This document shows positions 57,051 through 64,000 of a stretch of 64,000 bases of DNA, piece after piece (the stretch's first letter is position 1; the number at the start of each line of letters is the position of its first letter). Origin of the DNA: Candidatus Poribacteria bacterium (GTDB lineage: Bacteria > Poribacteria > WGA-4E > WGA-3G); NCBI GenBank assembly GCA_022827225.1, contig JAJDTJ010000035.1, positions 1 through 64,000 of the forward strand. Reading direction: 5' to 3'. The position numbers were made by a program, and so were the translations under genes. The notes under the pieces are model-generated. The model was not told the DNA's origin and made no database searches. It saw only the letters and a list, made by a program, of their open reading frames with translations.

Positions 57051-57809
57051 CTAAATCGGAAACTGGTGATTGCCCGCCGTCAACCCGCCGTCAATGACGA
57101 AGACCGCGCCTGTTGCGAAACTGGCTTCATCGGAGGCGAGGAAGAGCGCAGCGTTTGCGATGTCAACGGGTTGTCCGATCCGTCCTAACGGATACCACGG
57201 CGTGATTTCGTCCAAGATTTGAGGGTTACGTTCAATCATCGGCTCCCACACTTCGGTCTGAATCGTGCCGGGACAGATACAGTTGATACGGATGTTGTCT
57301 TTGCCGTGTGCGACTGCCATGGAGCGCGTCAATGCGATAACACCGCCTTTTGCAGCAGAATAGGCGTGAATCGCCTGCAACCCGATGAGTCCGTTGACAG
57401 AAGCGATGTTAACAATACTGCCACCACCGTTCTGTTGCATCACCGGAATAGCTGCGTTGGAACAGTGACTCGTCCCTCGGAGGGCGACCGCCAAGTTCGC
57501 TTCCCAGTTGTTGTTTAAGACATCGGCTGTCGAACAGATGGCGTTATTGACCAAAATATCGACAGGACCGTAAGCGTCAACGGTGCTGGAAATAAGCCTT
57601 TCTGCCTCGGCGGCATCGGAGACATCGGCATTAACAAACAGTGCCTCGCCGCCTGCCTCGTTGATAGCAGCGACAGTTGACGCTCCATTGATATCGTTTA
57701 CATCATCAACGACGACCTTAGCACCCTCTTCAGCAAACCGAAGAGCCACTGCTTTGCCGATACCGCGCCCTGCTCCTGTGACAATGGCTGTTTTGTTATT
57801 CAATCGCAT
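57051..57809 (-). CDS. Short-chain dehydrogenase/reductase
   Basis: 252 residues, classical SDR length. NAD(P) motif TGAGRGIGKA (residues 11-20), VDILVNNA, catalytic Ser137, Tyr150 and Lys154 (YSAAK), and late NCICPGTIQTEVW and VFVIDGGLTAG. Asp36-type residue after the second strand (VDDVN) suggests NAD preference. Start 57809 has AGGA upstream; a much longer open frame to 58034 would overlap the divergent gene. Substrate unknown. Confidence 0.95.
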   Translation of the reverse strand: MRLNNKTAIVTGAGRGIGKAVALRFAEEGAKVVVDDVNDINGASTVAAINEAGGEALFVNADVSDAAEAERLISSTVDAYGPVDILVNNAICSTADVLNNNWEANLAVALRGTSHCSNAAIPVMQQNGGGSIVNIASVNGLIGLQAIHAYSAAKGGVIALTRSMAVAHGKDNIRINCICPGTIQTEVWEPMIERNPQILDEITPWYPLGRIGQPVDIANAALFLASDEASFATGAVFVIDGGLTAGNHQFPI

Positions 57810-57904
57810 CTTTTGTCCTATGTCTTTTTGTAAAAATTGACGGTATTCAAAGACGATTTTTGGGTTATAGAATTTGCCGCGTTCACCCTCTAAAAAATCA
57901 TATT

Positions 57905-57932
57905 TTGTTTTCACCGATTTGCATGGTATAAT
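57905..57932 (+). promoter_or_regulatory. Promoter of the DUF2283-like gene
   Basis: Perfect TATAAT (57927-57932) with an extended -10 TG two bases before it. TTGTTT at 57905-57910 may be a weak -35 with a 16-base spacer. Confidence 0.55.
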
Positions 57933-57962
57933 AAAAACGAAAAGGATTAGGTAAATAAAATT

Positions 57963-58319
57963 ATGACGCAACCAATTTTTAACTACGATGAAATCAGTGA
58001 TACATTGTACATCTCGTTTGCTCCTGGTGATCAAGGAACAGGCATTGAATTAACTTCCCATATTTTACTGCGATTTAACAAACCGGAACGTAAAGCTATT
58101 GGACTGACCCTTCTGGAATACTCTTTGCTTGCCCAGAAGACAGACATGGGACCCCGAAGTTTTCCACTCACCGGTTTAACCGACTTGTCTGAGGAACTTC
58201 AAGACATTGTCTTAGATATTCTTCAACGTCCACCCGTCAGCGATGTGCTTTTAATTTCATCCTATACGCCTTCAATTTCTGAAGCGATTCGGATTATGCT
58301 TCTGCAAGCAGCTTGCTAA
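57963..58319 (+). CDS. DUF2283-like small protein
   Basis: 118 residues. The start FNYDEISDTLYISFAPGDQG is the tyrosine/aspartate-rich pattern of DUF2283. A beta-rich core follows (ILLRFNKPERKAIGLTLLEY) and a longer C-terminal part than in the copy at 4676. Function unknown. The gene is divergent from the SDR gene and convergent with the aap operon end (19-base gap). Confidence 0.7.
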   Translation: MTQPIFNYDEISDTLYISFAPGDQGTGIELTSHILLRFNKPERKAIGLTLLEYSLLAQKTDMGPRSFPLTGLTDLSEELQDIVLDILQRPPVSDVLLISSYTPSISEAIRIMLLQAAC

Positions 58320-58338
58320 ACAGATTTGCAATATATCC

Positions 58339-59094
58339 CTAATGTTGCAGTGTCTGTGAGATGAACAGTTTCGTGCGTTCGTGCCGTGGGTTATCAAAGA
58401 AATCTGCAGGTGCTGCCTCCTCTATAACCACACCCTCATCGAAGAACATGATCCGATCAGCAACTTCTCGTGCAAATCCCATCTCATGCGTAACAACCAA
58501 CATCGTCATCCCTGAATGAGCAAGCTCCCGCATCACATCTAACACTTCTGAGATCATTTCGGGGTCAAGGGCACTTGTCGGTTCATCAAAGAGCATGATT
58601 TTTGGCTCCATCGCCAATGCCCTCGCAATTGCGACACGTTGTTGTTGACCACCCGATATTTCTGCGGGATACTTATACGCCTGATCGGCAATATCCATAC
58701 GTTCCAATAAAGCTAAAGCTGCTTCTTCCGCTGCTTTTTTCGACATCTTCCGAACTTGGATTGGACCTAAGGTGATATTTTTTATGTTCGTCAGGTGAGG
58801 AAATAGGTTGAACTGTTGGAACACCATACCGACTTCCTGACGGATCAGATTGATATTCCGGAGATCGTTGCTAAGCTCGATGCCATCAACAATGATTGTG
58901 CCGCGTTGATGCTCCTCCAACCGATTGATTGTTCGGATAAAGGTGGATTTTCCCGAGCCGGAGGGACCACAAATAACTGCCCTTTCTCCTTTTTTAAAAG
59001 TAGTCGTTATACCTTTAAGGACATGGAAATCATCAAACCATTTGTGTACGTCTTCACATATAATTATTGGATCGTTTGTTGTATTTTCATTCAT
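58339..59094 (-). CDS. aapP: General L-amino acid ABC transporter, ATP-binding protein
   Basis: 251 residues. Walker A GPSGSGKS (43-50), Q-loop [10 protein letters not shown], signature ISGGQQQR near 147, Walker [14 protein letters not shown], and H-loop VVTHEMGFA. This is the polar amino acid subfamily (GlnQ/AapP/GltL). Its place after two permease genes and a binding-protein gene gives the AapJQMP order. GGAAGGAATA precedes the ATG. Confidence 0.95.
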   Translation of the reverse strand: MNENTTNDPIIICEDVHKWFDDFHVLKGITTTFKKGERAVICGPSGSGKSTFIRTINRLEEHQRGTIIVDGIELSNDLRNINLIRQEVGMVFQQFNLFPHLTNIKNITLGPIQVRKMSKKAAEEAALALLERMDIADQAYKYPAEISGGQQQRVAIARALAMEPKIMLFDEPTSALDPEMISEVLDVMRELAHSGMTMLVVTHEMGFAREVADRIMFFDEGVVIEEAAPADFFDNPRHERTKLFISQTLQH

Positions 59095-59150
59095 TGATAT
59101 ATTCCTTCCTTTATGATTCTCAGATTGATGTGAAGGGATCCTATAAACCC

Positions 59151-60401
59151 TTAATGTTTTCCGACTCCTAAATCTGCTTCAATTTTCTGACTGACTATGG
59201 ACATTGAAAATGAAAAAACGAAATAGATGATTGCGATGAAGAACCATACTTCTGCATAGTTCCCTGACCATTTAGAGCTCCCGAGGATGGTTCTGCCTAC
59301 TCCTAATAGATCAAGTAGTCCGACAACAGATACCAAAGAAGTATCCTTAAATAGTGCGATGGATTGTCCAACGATCGCGGGAATAACTGCTCGTATTGCC
59401 TGTGGTAAAACGATAAAATGCATGGTTTTGGGATAAGTCAGTCCGACTGCTTGTGCAGCCTCAACTTGTCCACTTGGAACTGCTTGAAGTCCTCCCCGTA
59501 TATTCTCTGCCATATAGGAAGAGGAGAAGAGCGTTAATGCAACCATGGCACGTATAACTTTATCAAGTTGAAAATCACCTGGCATAAAAATTGGTAACAA
59601 TATACTACCCATAAACAGTATGGTTATCAAGGGTACACCTCGAATCGTCTCAATATAAACTGTGGAGACCCATTTTATCGCTGGTAGTTGACTTCTCCGT
59701 CCAAGTGCTAATAGCACACCTAATGGAAAGCATGCGACGATACCGACAGCAGCCAGAATGAGTGTTAAGAGCAGTCCTCCCCAATCTGTTGTGGAAACGG
59801 CATTTTTTCCAAATCCGTGTAGTATTATCATGGTCCATGGAAAGGAGAGTACCCATCCAATGATAATCCATCGTTTAAATGTATTCTTATCGCGTCCGAT
59901 TAAGAAGGTTACAGCAAGTAATACTAAACCACCTAACAACCACTTGCGTTTGAAAAAAATGAGATAGAAGATATTGAGGTTGAATTCAAGTGTCGCCGAG
60001 GTGTCCTCTCCCTCTTTAACAACATCCAATGGGATAAGGAGCAAAAAAAGACCAACACCTGCTATTGCTATCGCAATTTGGAGTACTCTATCTCTCCATA
60101 TCCCTGCACTGAGTCCTAATAATGTGAGCAAAGTACAAAAGACTATCCCTATCCGCCATACCTGTTCTATCGGATAAGGACCGATCATTAGTGTTCGCAA
60201 GTAAGCAGGAATAACTGCCCAATTTGCTTGTGTAAATACCCATATAAAAAAAACTCTGAAAAAGAAGAAAAGCAACACAAGACCTAAGCAGGTTAAAATT
60301 GTGTTATACCAGGTACTAAAGAGGTTATCTCGTAACCATCTGACTGGACCTTTTGAGGTGTCTGGTGGTTTAACTTCTTGTGTTAATGTGTTATCTTCCA
60401 C
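59151..60401 (-). CDS. aapM: General L-amino acid ABC transporter, permease AapM
   Basis: 416 residues, starting at GTG 60401 with AAAGGATAG upstream. About eight to ten helices; the C-terminal half is the conserved amino-acid permease domain with the EAA loop [20 protein letters not shown], which contacts the ATPase. The long N-terminal half is typical of AapM and BztC rather than of the short HisM/GlnP permeases. Confidence 0.92.
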   Translation of the reverse strand: MEDNTLTQEVKPPDTSKGPVRWLRDNLFSTWYNTILTCLGLVLLFFFFRVFFIWVFTQANWAVIPAYLRTLMIGPYPIEQVWRIGIVFCTLLTLLGLSAGIWRDRVLQIAIAIAGVGLFLLLIPLDVVKEGEDTSATLEFNLNIFYLIFFKRKWLLGGLVLLAVTFLIGRDKNTFKRWIIIGWVLSFPWTMIILHGFGKNAVSTTDWGGLLLTLILAAVGIVACFPLGVLLALGRRSQLPAIKWVSTVYIETIRGVPLITILFMGSILLPIFMPGDFQLDKVIRAMVALTLFSSSYMAENIRGGLQAVPSGQVEAAQAVGLTYPKTMHFIVLPQAIRAVIPAIVGQSIALFKDTSLVSVVGLLDLLGVGRTILGSSKWSGNYAEVWFFIAIIYFVFSFSMSIVSQKIEADLGVGKH

Positions 60402-60422
60402 TCTTCTATCCTTTGTTATATT

Positions 60423-61640
60423 CTAACTTGAACTACCAAATCGGGTTATTCTACGGTTATACCAATTCATGAAAGCGGATGTTGTTAGACTCAATATCAG
60501 ATAGCTTGCCATAATTATAGCAAAGATAGGCACAGATTGATCTGTCTTACCATTTATTATCTCTGCAATTGCATACAGATCAGTGTAAGCGATGAAGGTT
60601 CCAAGGCTTGAGTTTTTGGCAAGGTTCAGGTATTGGCTGGTGAGCGGTGGCACAATTACCGGAATAGCTTGCGGTATGACAACTAAACGCAGGACTTGTG
60701 ATTCCTTCAAACCGACAGATCTGGCAGCTTCCCGTTGTCCTTTTACGACTGATTGTATGCCGGCTCTGACCACTTCTGCAATAAATGCGCTTGTATAGAC
60801 AGTGAGACCGATTAGCATCGCAGTGAATTCTGGTGAAAAATTTATCCCACCGACGAAGTTAAAACCCTGCAACTCAGGTTTTGATAACACAAATGATACT
60901 TCTGGCGTTAGAAACCATCCTACAATAGCAGCTGTTAAAAAAATTGGAGCAGCAACCCATTTCGCGCCAAGAATTATATTGGAGACAAAGGAAGGACGGT
61001 CAGTCTCGTGAAGTTCCCGATCCTGAAAGAAATAACGGTATGCTGCAAGACCAAGAACAACAATAATCGCTATTATGATACCTGATAGAAGATACCACCT
61101 CCAGGTGTTAAATCCATCAGCGGGTACAGCTGAGGGAAGGTAGACACCACGACGATTAATGAATATACTATCAAAAAAGTTAATACTCTCCCTGACTTTA
61201 GGTAATGTAAGAATTAACGGATACCAAAATAGAATCTGTAGTACGAGTGGGGTATTACGAAAGATTTCAACATAGACTGCAGCTGTTTTGCTGATGAGCC
61301 AGTTGCTGGAAAGGCGCGCAATTCCGAAAAGAAAGCCGACAATTGTTGCACAAAATATCCCAATAATACTTACTCTTAGGGTGTTGACGACACCAACCCA
61401 AAATGCCTTGAGATTTGTATCTGAAGAATCGAAATCAATTCCCTCAGATAATTCAAATCCTGCTTCACTCATGAGGAAATCCAGACTGAGTTCTATACCT
61501 TGTCTTTCAAGTCCATTTAGCATATTCATGTAGAAAAACAGTGCTAACAGAATAATGCCGATAATGAAAATTACTTGGAAGAGTACTTTCAGTACCCGGA
61601 TATCTCGCCAGAATGGGATTTTTGTTGAATCTTGTTGCAT
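60423..61640 (-). CDS. aapQ: General L-amino acid ABC transporter, permease AapQ
   Basis: 405 residues. EAARSVGLKESQVLRLVVIP is the EAA loop. The large periplasmic insertion and extra helices in the first 280 residues are the AapQ/BztB form. It ends 21 bases before aapM starts. No clear Shine-Dalgarno site is visible upstream of its ATG, so its translation may depend on mRNA structure in the aapJ-aapQ interval. Confidence 0.92.
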   Translation of the reverse strand: MQQDSTKIPFWRDIRVLKVLFQVIFIIGIILLALFFYMNMLNGLERQGIELSLDFLMSEAGFELSEGIDFDSSDTNLKAFWVGVVNTLRVSIIGIFCATIVGFLFGIARLSSNWLISKTAAVYVEIFRNTPLVLQILFWYPLILTLPKVRESINFFDSIFINRRGVYLPSAVPADGFNTWRWYLLSGIIIAIIVVLGLAAYRYFFQDRELHETDRPSFVSNIILGAKWVAAPIFLTAAIVGWFLTPEVSFVLSKPELQGFNFVGGINFSPEFTAMLIGLTVYTSAFIAEVVRAGIQSVVKGQREAARSVGLKESQVLRLVVIPQAIPVIVPPLTSQYLNLAKNSSLGTFIAYTDLYAIAEIINGKTDQSVPIFAIIMASYLILSLTTSAFMNWYNRRITRFGSSS

Positions 61641-61670
61641 TGTTATGTTTTATTCTAACATTTTTTGTTC

Positions 61671-61876
61671 ATTAATTCGGTAATATAGGAGTAGGGAAAT
61701 GAAGTTTAAAATAATACTTTAGATAATTTGGCGAGGTTAGGAAACCTCGCCAGCAGGGAGTGAACCTGCATCATGTGAACAGACAATTACCGAATTAATT
61801 ATTTAATCTTCATAACCCCACCCATACGTTCATGTTTATGAACTGGATTACCGAAATATTTATTTAAACTTCATAA
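61671..61876. repeat. Structured aapJ-aapQ interval
   Basis: ATTAATTCGGTAAT (61671-61684) and ATTACCGAATTAAT (61786-61799) are perfect 14-base inverted repeats. Inside them, GGCGAGGTT and AACCTCGCC form a 9-bp hairpin at 61730-61751. A 30-base sequence at 61786-61815 is repeated with few changes at 61847-61876. The interval of 290 bases has no gene. Confidence 0.65.
61730..61751 (-). terminator. Hairpin between aapJ and aapQ
   Basis: GGCGAGGTT/AACCTCGCC with a 4-base loop, no T-run on the minus strand. In such operons a hairpin after the binding-protein gene usually protects or partly terminates the message, raising aapJ over the permease genes. Confidence 0.5.
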
Positions 61877-61930
61877 GGCATTCATACCGTAGATTTCATG
61901 ATATGAGAATCTTGTTTCAGTCAATATGGT

Positions 61931-62947
61931 CTAACGGAACGGCATGGAATAGAGCAGACCGCCTTCTGTCCACGGTTTATTAATCCCGCGTGGTAACCCT
62001 ATAGGGGTGAGGTTCCGCTCAAAGATCTCACCGTAGTTCCCTACAGCTATAATAACCTGCTTCGCCCAATCTTTAGGCAGACCGAGTATTTTACCCATTT
62101 CACCTGATTCACCTAAAAATCGCTTGATCTCGGGATTTTCAGTTTCAAAGGATTTGACATTTTCCTGCGTAATTTTGTGTTCTTCGGCAAAAAATGTCGC
62201 ATAAACGACCCAACTCACAGCATCATTCCATTTGTTGTCGCCGTGAATAGTGAGGGGTCCCAAAGGTTCTTTTGAGATAGTTACATCCAGAATAACATGA
62301 TCGTCTGGGTTTTTTAGATTTTTCCGACGTGCCACAAGTTGGGATTTGTCACTTGTAACAGCATCCACTCGTCCTGCATCATAACCGTTGTAAAGGGTAT
62401 CAATATCCGAGTAGGTAAGCGGTTTGAAGTCAATGCCTAAGGAACGCATGGTATCAGCGAGGTTTAATTCTGTTGTGCTGCCCCCAGTGACACCGATGGT
62501 TGCTCCTGCTAACTCTTTAATAGATTTGATATTAAGAGATTTTGGGACCATAAAACCTTGTCCATCATAAAATGTGGGTGGCGCGAAGTCAGTGTTTAAA
62601 TCTGCATCGCGGGTAAGTGTCCAGGTCGTGTTTCTGATGAGGACATCTATCTCACCTGTTTGAAGTGCTGTGAAACGTTCGGCAGCATTCAGGGGGACAA
62701 ATTCAACTTTATCGGGGTCACCCAGAACTGCGGCAGCAATTGCGCGACCGAAATCTGCGTCAAAACCGCTCCATTTGCCATCTTCACCGAGGTAACCAAA
62801 ACCGGGTAAACCACCGTGCACGCCACAGACTAATTTTCCCCTGTTTTTAACTTTGTCCAAAACACTCTCGTGATTGTCTGCAAGGAGTGGTGTCACTAAT
62901 GAAATCGCTAAAACTAACGCGGAAACGCGAAACAAAAATTTACGCAC
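61931..62947 (-). CDS. aapJ: General L-amino acid ABC transporter, substrate-binding protein
   Basis: 338 residues, GTG start with AGAGAGGA upstream. Signal peptide to about residue 23 (LLADNHES). Conserved blocks: RGKLVCGVHGGLPGFGYLGE, FDADFGRAIAAAVLGDPDKV, ALQTGEIDVLIRNTTWTLTRD, and the C-terminal IVAVGNYGEIFERNL-like segment, which identify AapJ rather than GlnH-type proteins. It binds L-amino acids in the periplasm. Confidence 0.95.
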   Translation of the reverse strand: MRKFLFRVSALVLAISLVTPLLADNHESVLDKVKNRGKLVCGVHGGLPGFGYLGEDGKWSGFDADFGRAIAAAVLGDPDKVEFVPLNAAERFTALQTGEIDVLIRNTTWTLTRDADLNTDFAPPTFYDGQGFMVPKSLNIKSIKELAGATIGVTGGSTTELNLADTMRSLGIDFKPLTYSDIDTLYNGYDAGRVDAVTSDKSQLVARRKNLKNPDDHVILDVTISKEPLGPLTIHGDNKWNDAVSWVVYATFFAEEHKITQENVKSFETENPEIKRFLGESGEMGKILGLPKDWAKQVIIAVGNYGEIFERNLTPIGLPRGINKPWTEGGLLYSMPFR

Positions 62948-63086
62948 TATAATCCTCTCTTTTGTAATGTGACCTCTATTGAAGAGATCGTTGAAATGTA
63001 GCGATTTGATGTAGTTCTGTTAGTATTAAACAGTCATATAAAAATCGCATTTATATCTTAAGAAAAACTATTGTCATCTTTTAAAG

Positions 63087-63115
63087 ATTGTATCAGACTA
63101 CCTTTATGTTGTCAA
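63087..63115 (-). promoter_or_regulatory. Promoter of the aap operon
   Basis: On the minus strand, perfect TTGACA (63115-63110), exactly 17 bases, TACAAT (63092-63087). Predicted start near 63080, giving a leader of about 130 bases before aapJ. Confidence 0.7.
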
Positions 63116-63403
63116 GGAATTAATAGAAACCAGCAGAATGATTAAGTGATCCTGTTGTTTCGATGTGTTTGTTAAGTGCTAATGACCGATAACTTCTCGT
63201 TACAACTGCCCTATTTTGTGCAGCTGGATACTGGAGTATGCCCTATTTTGTGCAAGACTTTGCGGATGTTTATAAAGTTGCTATCCGTACGGTCTCATTC
63301 AGATTCGGCACGAAAATTGCTACATTGGATTCAGTTTTCCGGTAGATTAACAGTCCTTTTTTTGCCACCTGAAAATTAACCAATTCTCAGGCGTAAGCTG
63401 CGC
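63116..63403. other. Intergenic region with a 16-base direct repeat
   Basis: No gene that I can support. TGCCCTATTTTGTGCA occurs exactly at 63207-63222 and 63239-63254, 32 bases apart, about three helical turns. The open frame over this stretch (67 residues) has no recognisable domain. Confidence 0.5.
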
Positions 63404-63432
63404 TTGACATATTTTCAAAGTCTTGTTAATAT
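63404..63432 (+). promoter_or_regulatory. Promoter of the TPR gene at the window end
   Basis: Perfect TTGACA (63404-63409), exactly 17 bases, TAATAT (63427-63432). Predicted start near 63439, followed by AAGGAGAA and ATG 63466. Confidence 0.65.
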
Positions 63433-63465
63433 ATTCGGAACTAATACTTGGCAAGGAGAAAAAAA

Positions 63466-64000
63466 ATGAAGAAGTTCATAATTGCAGAAATCTGCGTTCT
63501 GCTGGCGCTTGCGGGCGGGTTTTGGCTGGGGCGTGTCACTGGCGGCAGCACGAGTTATGAAGACTACTACGACAACGCAGATAAGGCCTGGGCAGCGGCA
63601 AAGGCACTTGACGAACCACCGATAGAACTTGATAGTCCAGATACAGACCGTTTACGCAAGGTCCGAGCTGCATACCGCGAAGTTTTCGACAAATACCCCG
63701 ATAGCTTATGGGCAGATGATGCCATCTATCAACTCGCTTCACGCATCCCACGTACCGATGAAGAGGCGTTCGCACTGTTCCGGCGGCTCATCAACAATTA
63801 TCCTGACAGTGAGTGGGCAGACGATTCGATGTATGCCATCGCTTTCGCTTCTTATAAGATCGCTGAGGAATTAAAACAGACCGGGACACTTGAATCTGTC
63901 AATTCTTATTACGATCGCGCACTTGCACTTTACAACCAATTGATAGCGTTATACCCGGGAAGCGACTTGTCAGATCAAGCACAGTTTAATACGGCGATGT
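63466..64000 (+). CDS. Membrane-anchored TPR protein (partial, continues beyond the window)
   Basis: Open to the last base, 178 codons visible. MKKFIIAEICVLLALAGGFW is a signal or anchor helix; the following region has TPR-like repeats ending in YPDS/YPGS (REVFDKYPDSLWADDAIYQL, FRRLINNYPDSEWADDSMY, YNQLIALYPGSDLSDQAQF), as in YbgF/BamD-like tol-pal or outer-membrane assembly proteins. The family assignment beyond TPR is uncertain. AAGGAGAA precedes the ATG. Confidence 0.8.
   Translation, partial: MKKFIIAEICVLLALAGGFWLGRVTGGSTSYEDYYDNADKAWAAAKALDEPPIELDSPDTDRLRKVRAAYREVFDKYPDSLWADDAIYQLASRIPRTDEEAFALFRRLINNYPDSEWADDSMYAIAFASYKIAEELKQTGTLESVNSYYDRALALYNQLIALYPGSDLSDQAQFNTAM

Noticed and set aside
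57810..58034. 75-residue N-terminal extension of the SDR protein
   Set aside because: It overlaps the divergent DUF2283-like gene and its promoter; the start at 57809 has a ribosome-binding site and the normal SDR beginning.
63176..63379. 67-residue frame between the aap promoter and the TPR gene
   Set aside because: No recognisable domain; the two PYF/PIL-like segments come from the 16-base direct repeat.

Overview
This 64 kb window looks like a chromosomal piece of an uncultured bacterium, most likely Candidatus Poribacteria or a close relative. That placement is inferred from content, not from a marker gene. The supporting signs are four sulfatases, the planctomycete-type DUF1549/DUF1553 plus DUF1501 gene set, phytanoyl-CoA dioxygenase and enolase-superfamily genes, many WD40 and YCF48-type propeller proteins, and secreted proteins ending in a dockerin-like pair plus a C-terminal segment of the type LPNYPNPFNPETWIPYQL. 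No rRNA, tRNA or CRISPR array was seen. Base composition is moderate and fairly even.

Layout. 1-9.4 kb: edge of a probable transposase, fdhD, a TPR/propeller protein, proA, lysA, a small aspartyl protease, a galactonate-dehydratase-like enzyme and a sulfatase. 9.5-12.2 kb: a TnpB element next to a damaged restriction-modification locus (frameshifted nuclease, intact Dam-like methylase). 12.2-19.8 kb: a minus-strand row of SNF2/SWIM helicase, VWA protein, Uma2 nuclease and a 1373-residue YCF48-like lipoprotein. 20-28.3 kb: a membrane protein, YceI, a cytochrome/WD40 protein that appears to read through a TGA into a heavy-metal-associated domain, a sulfatase, an orphan DNA methylase and a WD40 protein. 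28.4-36.7 kb: DUF1549/1553, DUF1501, PPC-domain protein, a small membrane protein, tgt. 36.7-45.1 kb: three large WD40 genes, the last an ECF sigma factor fused through a membrane helix to WD40 blades and broken by a one-base frameshift in a C5 tract. 45.1-58.3 kb: a MITE, an ABC ATPase, a PfkB kinase, a large membrane protein, an archaeal-type pantoate kinase, Uma2, two tandem sulfatases, an AAA ATPase with a shrunken DUF4276 partner, PhyH, SDR and a DUF2283-like gene. 58.3-63 kb: a complete aapJQMP amino-acid transporter operon. 63.4 kb to the end: the start of a TPR lipid- or membrane-anchored protein.

The most interesting object is the gene at 22096-23694. The TGA at 23521 falls exactly on the first cysteine of a GMTCxxC metal-binding motif. 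The reading frame then continues through a complete HMA domain to a TAA, and a hairpin with the properties of a bacterial SECIS begins 5 bases after the TGA. This is strong sequence evidence for a selenoprotein (UxxC) fused to a c-type cytochrome and WD40 propeller. Other notable points are the sigma-TM-WD40 fusion, a family of heptanucleotide-repeat intergenic elements that run into gene ends, a MITE with 13-bp inverted ends and a 7-bp target duplication just upstream of the sigma gene, and several decayed defence genes. Functionally the region is mainly sulfated-glycan or sugar-acid catabolism, amino-acid uptake, and surface or periplasmic propeller proteins.
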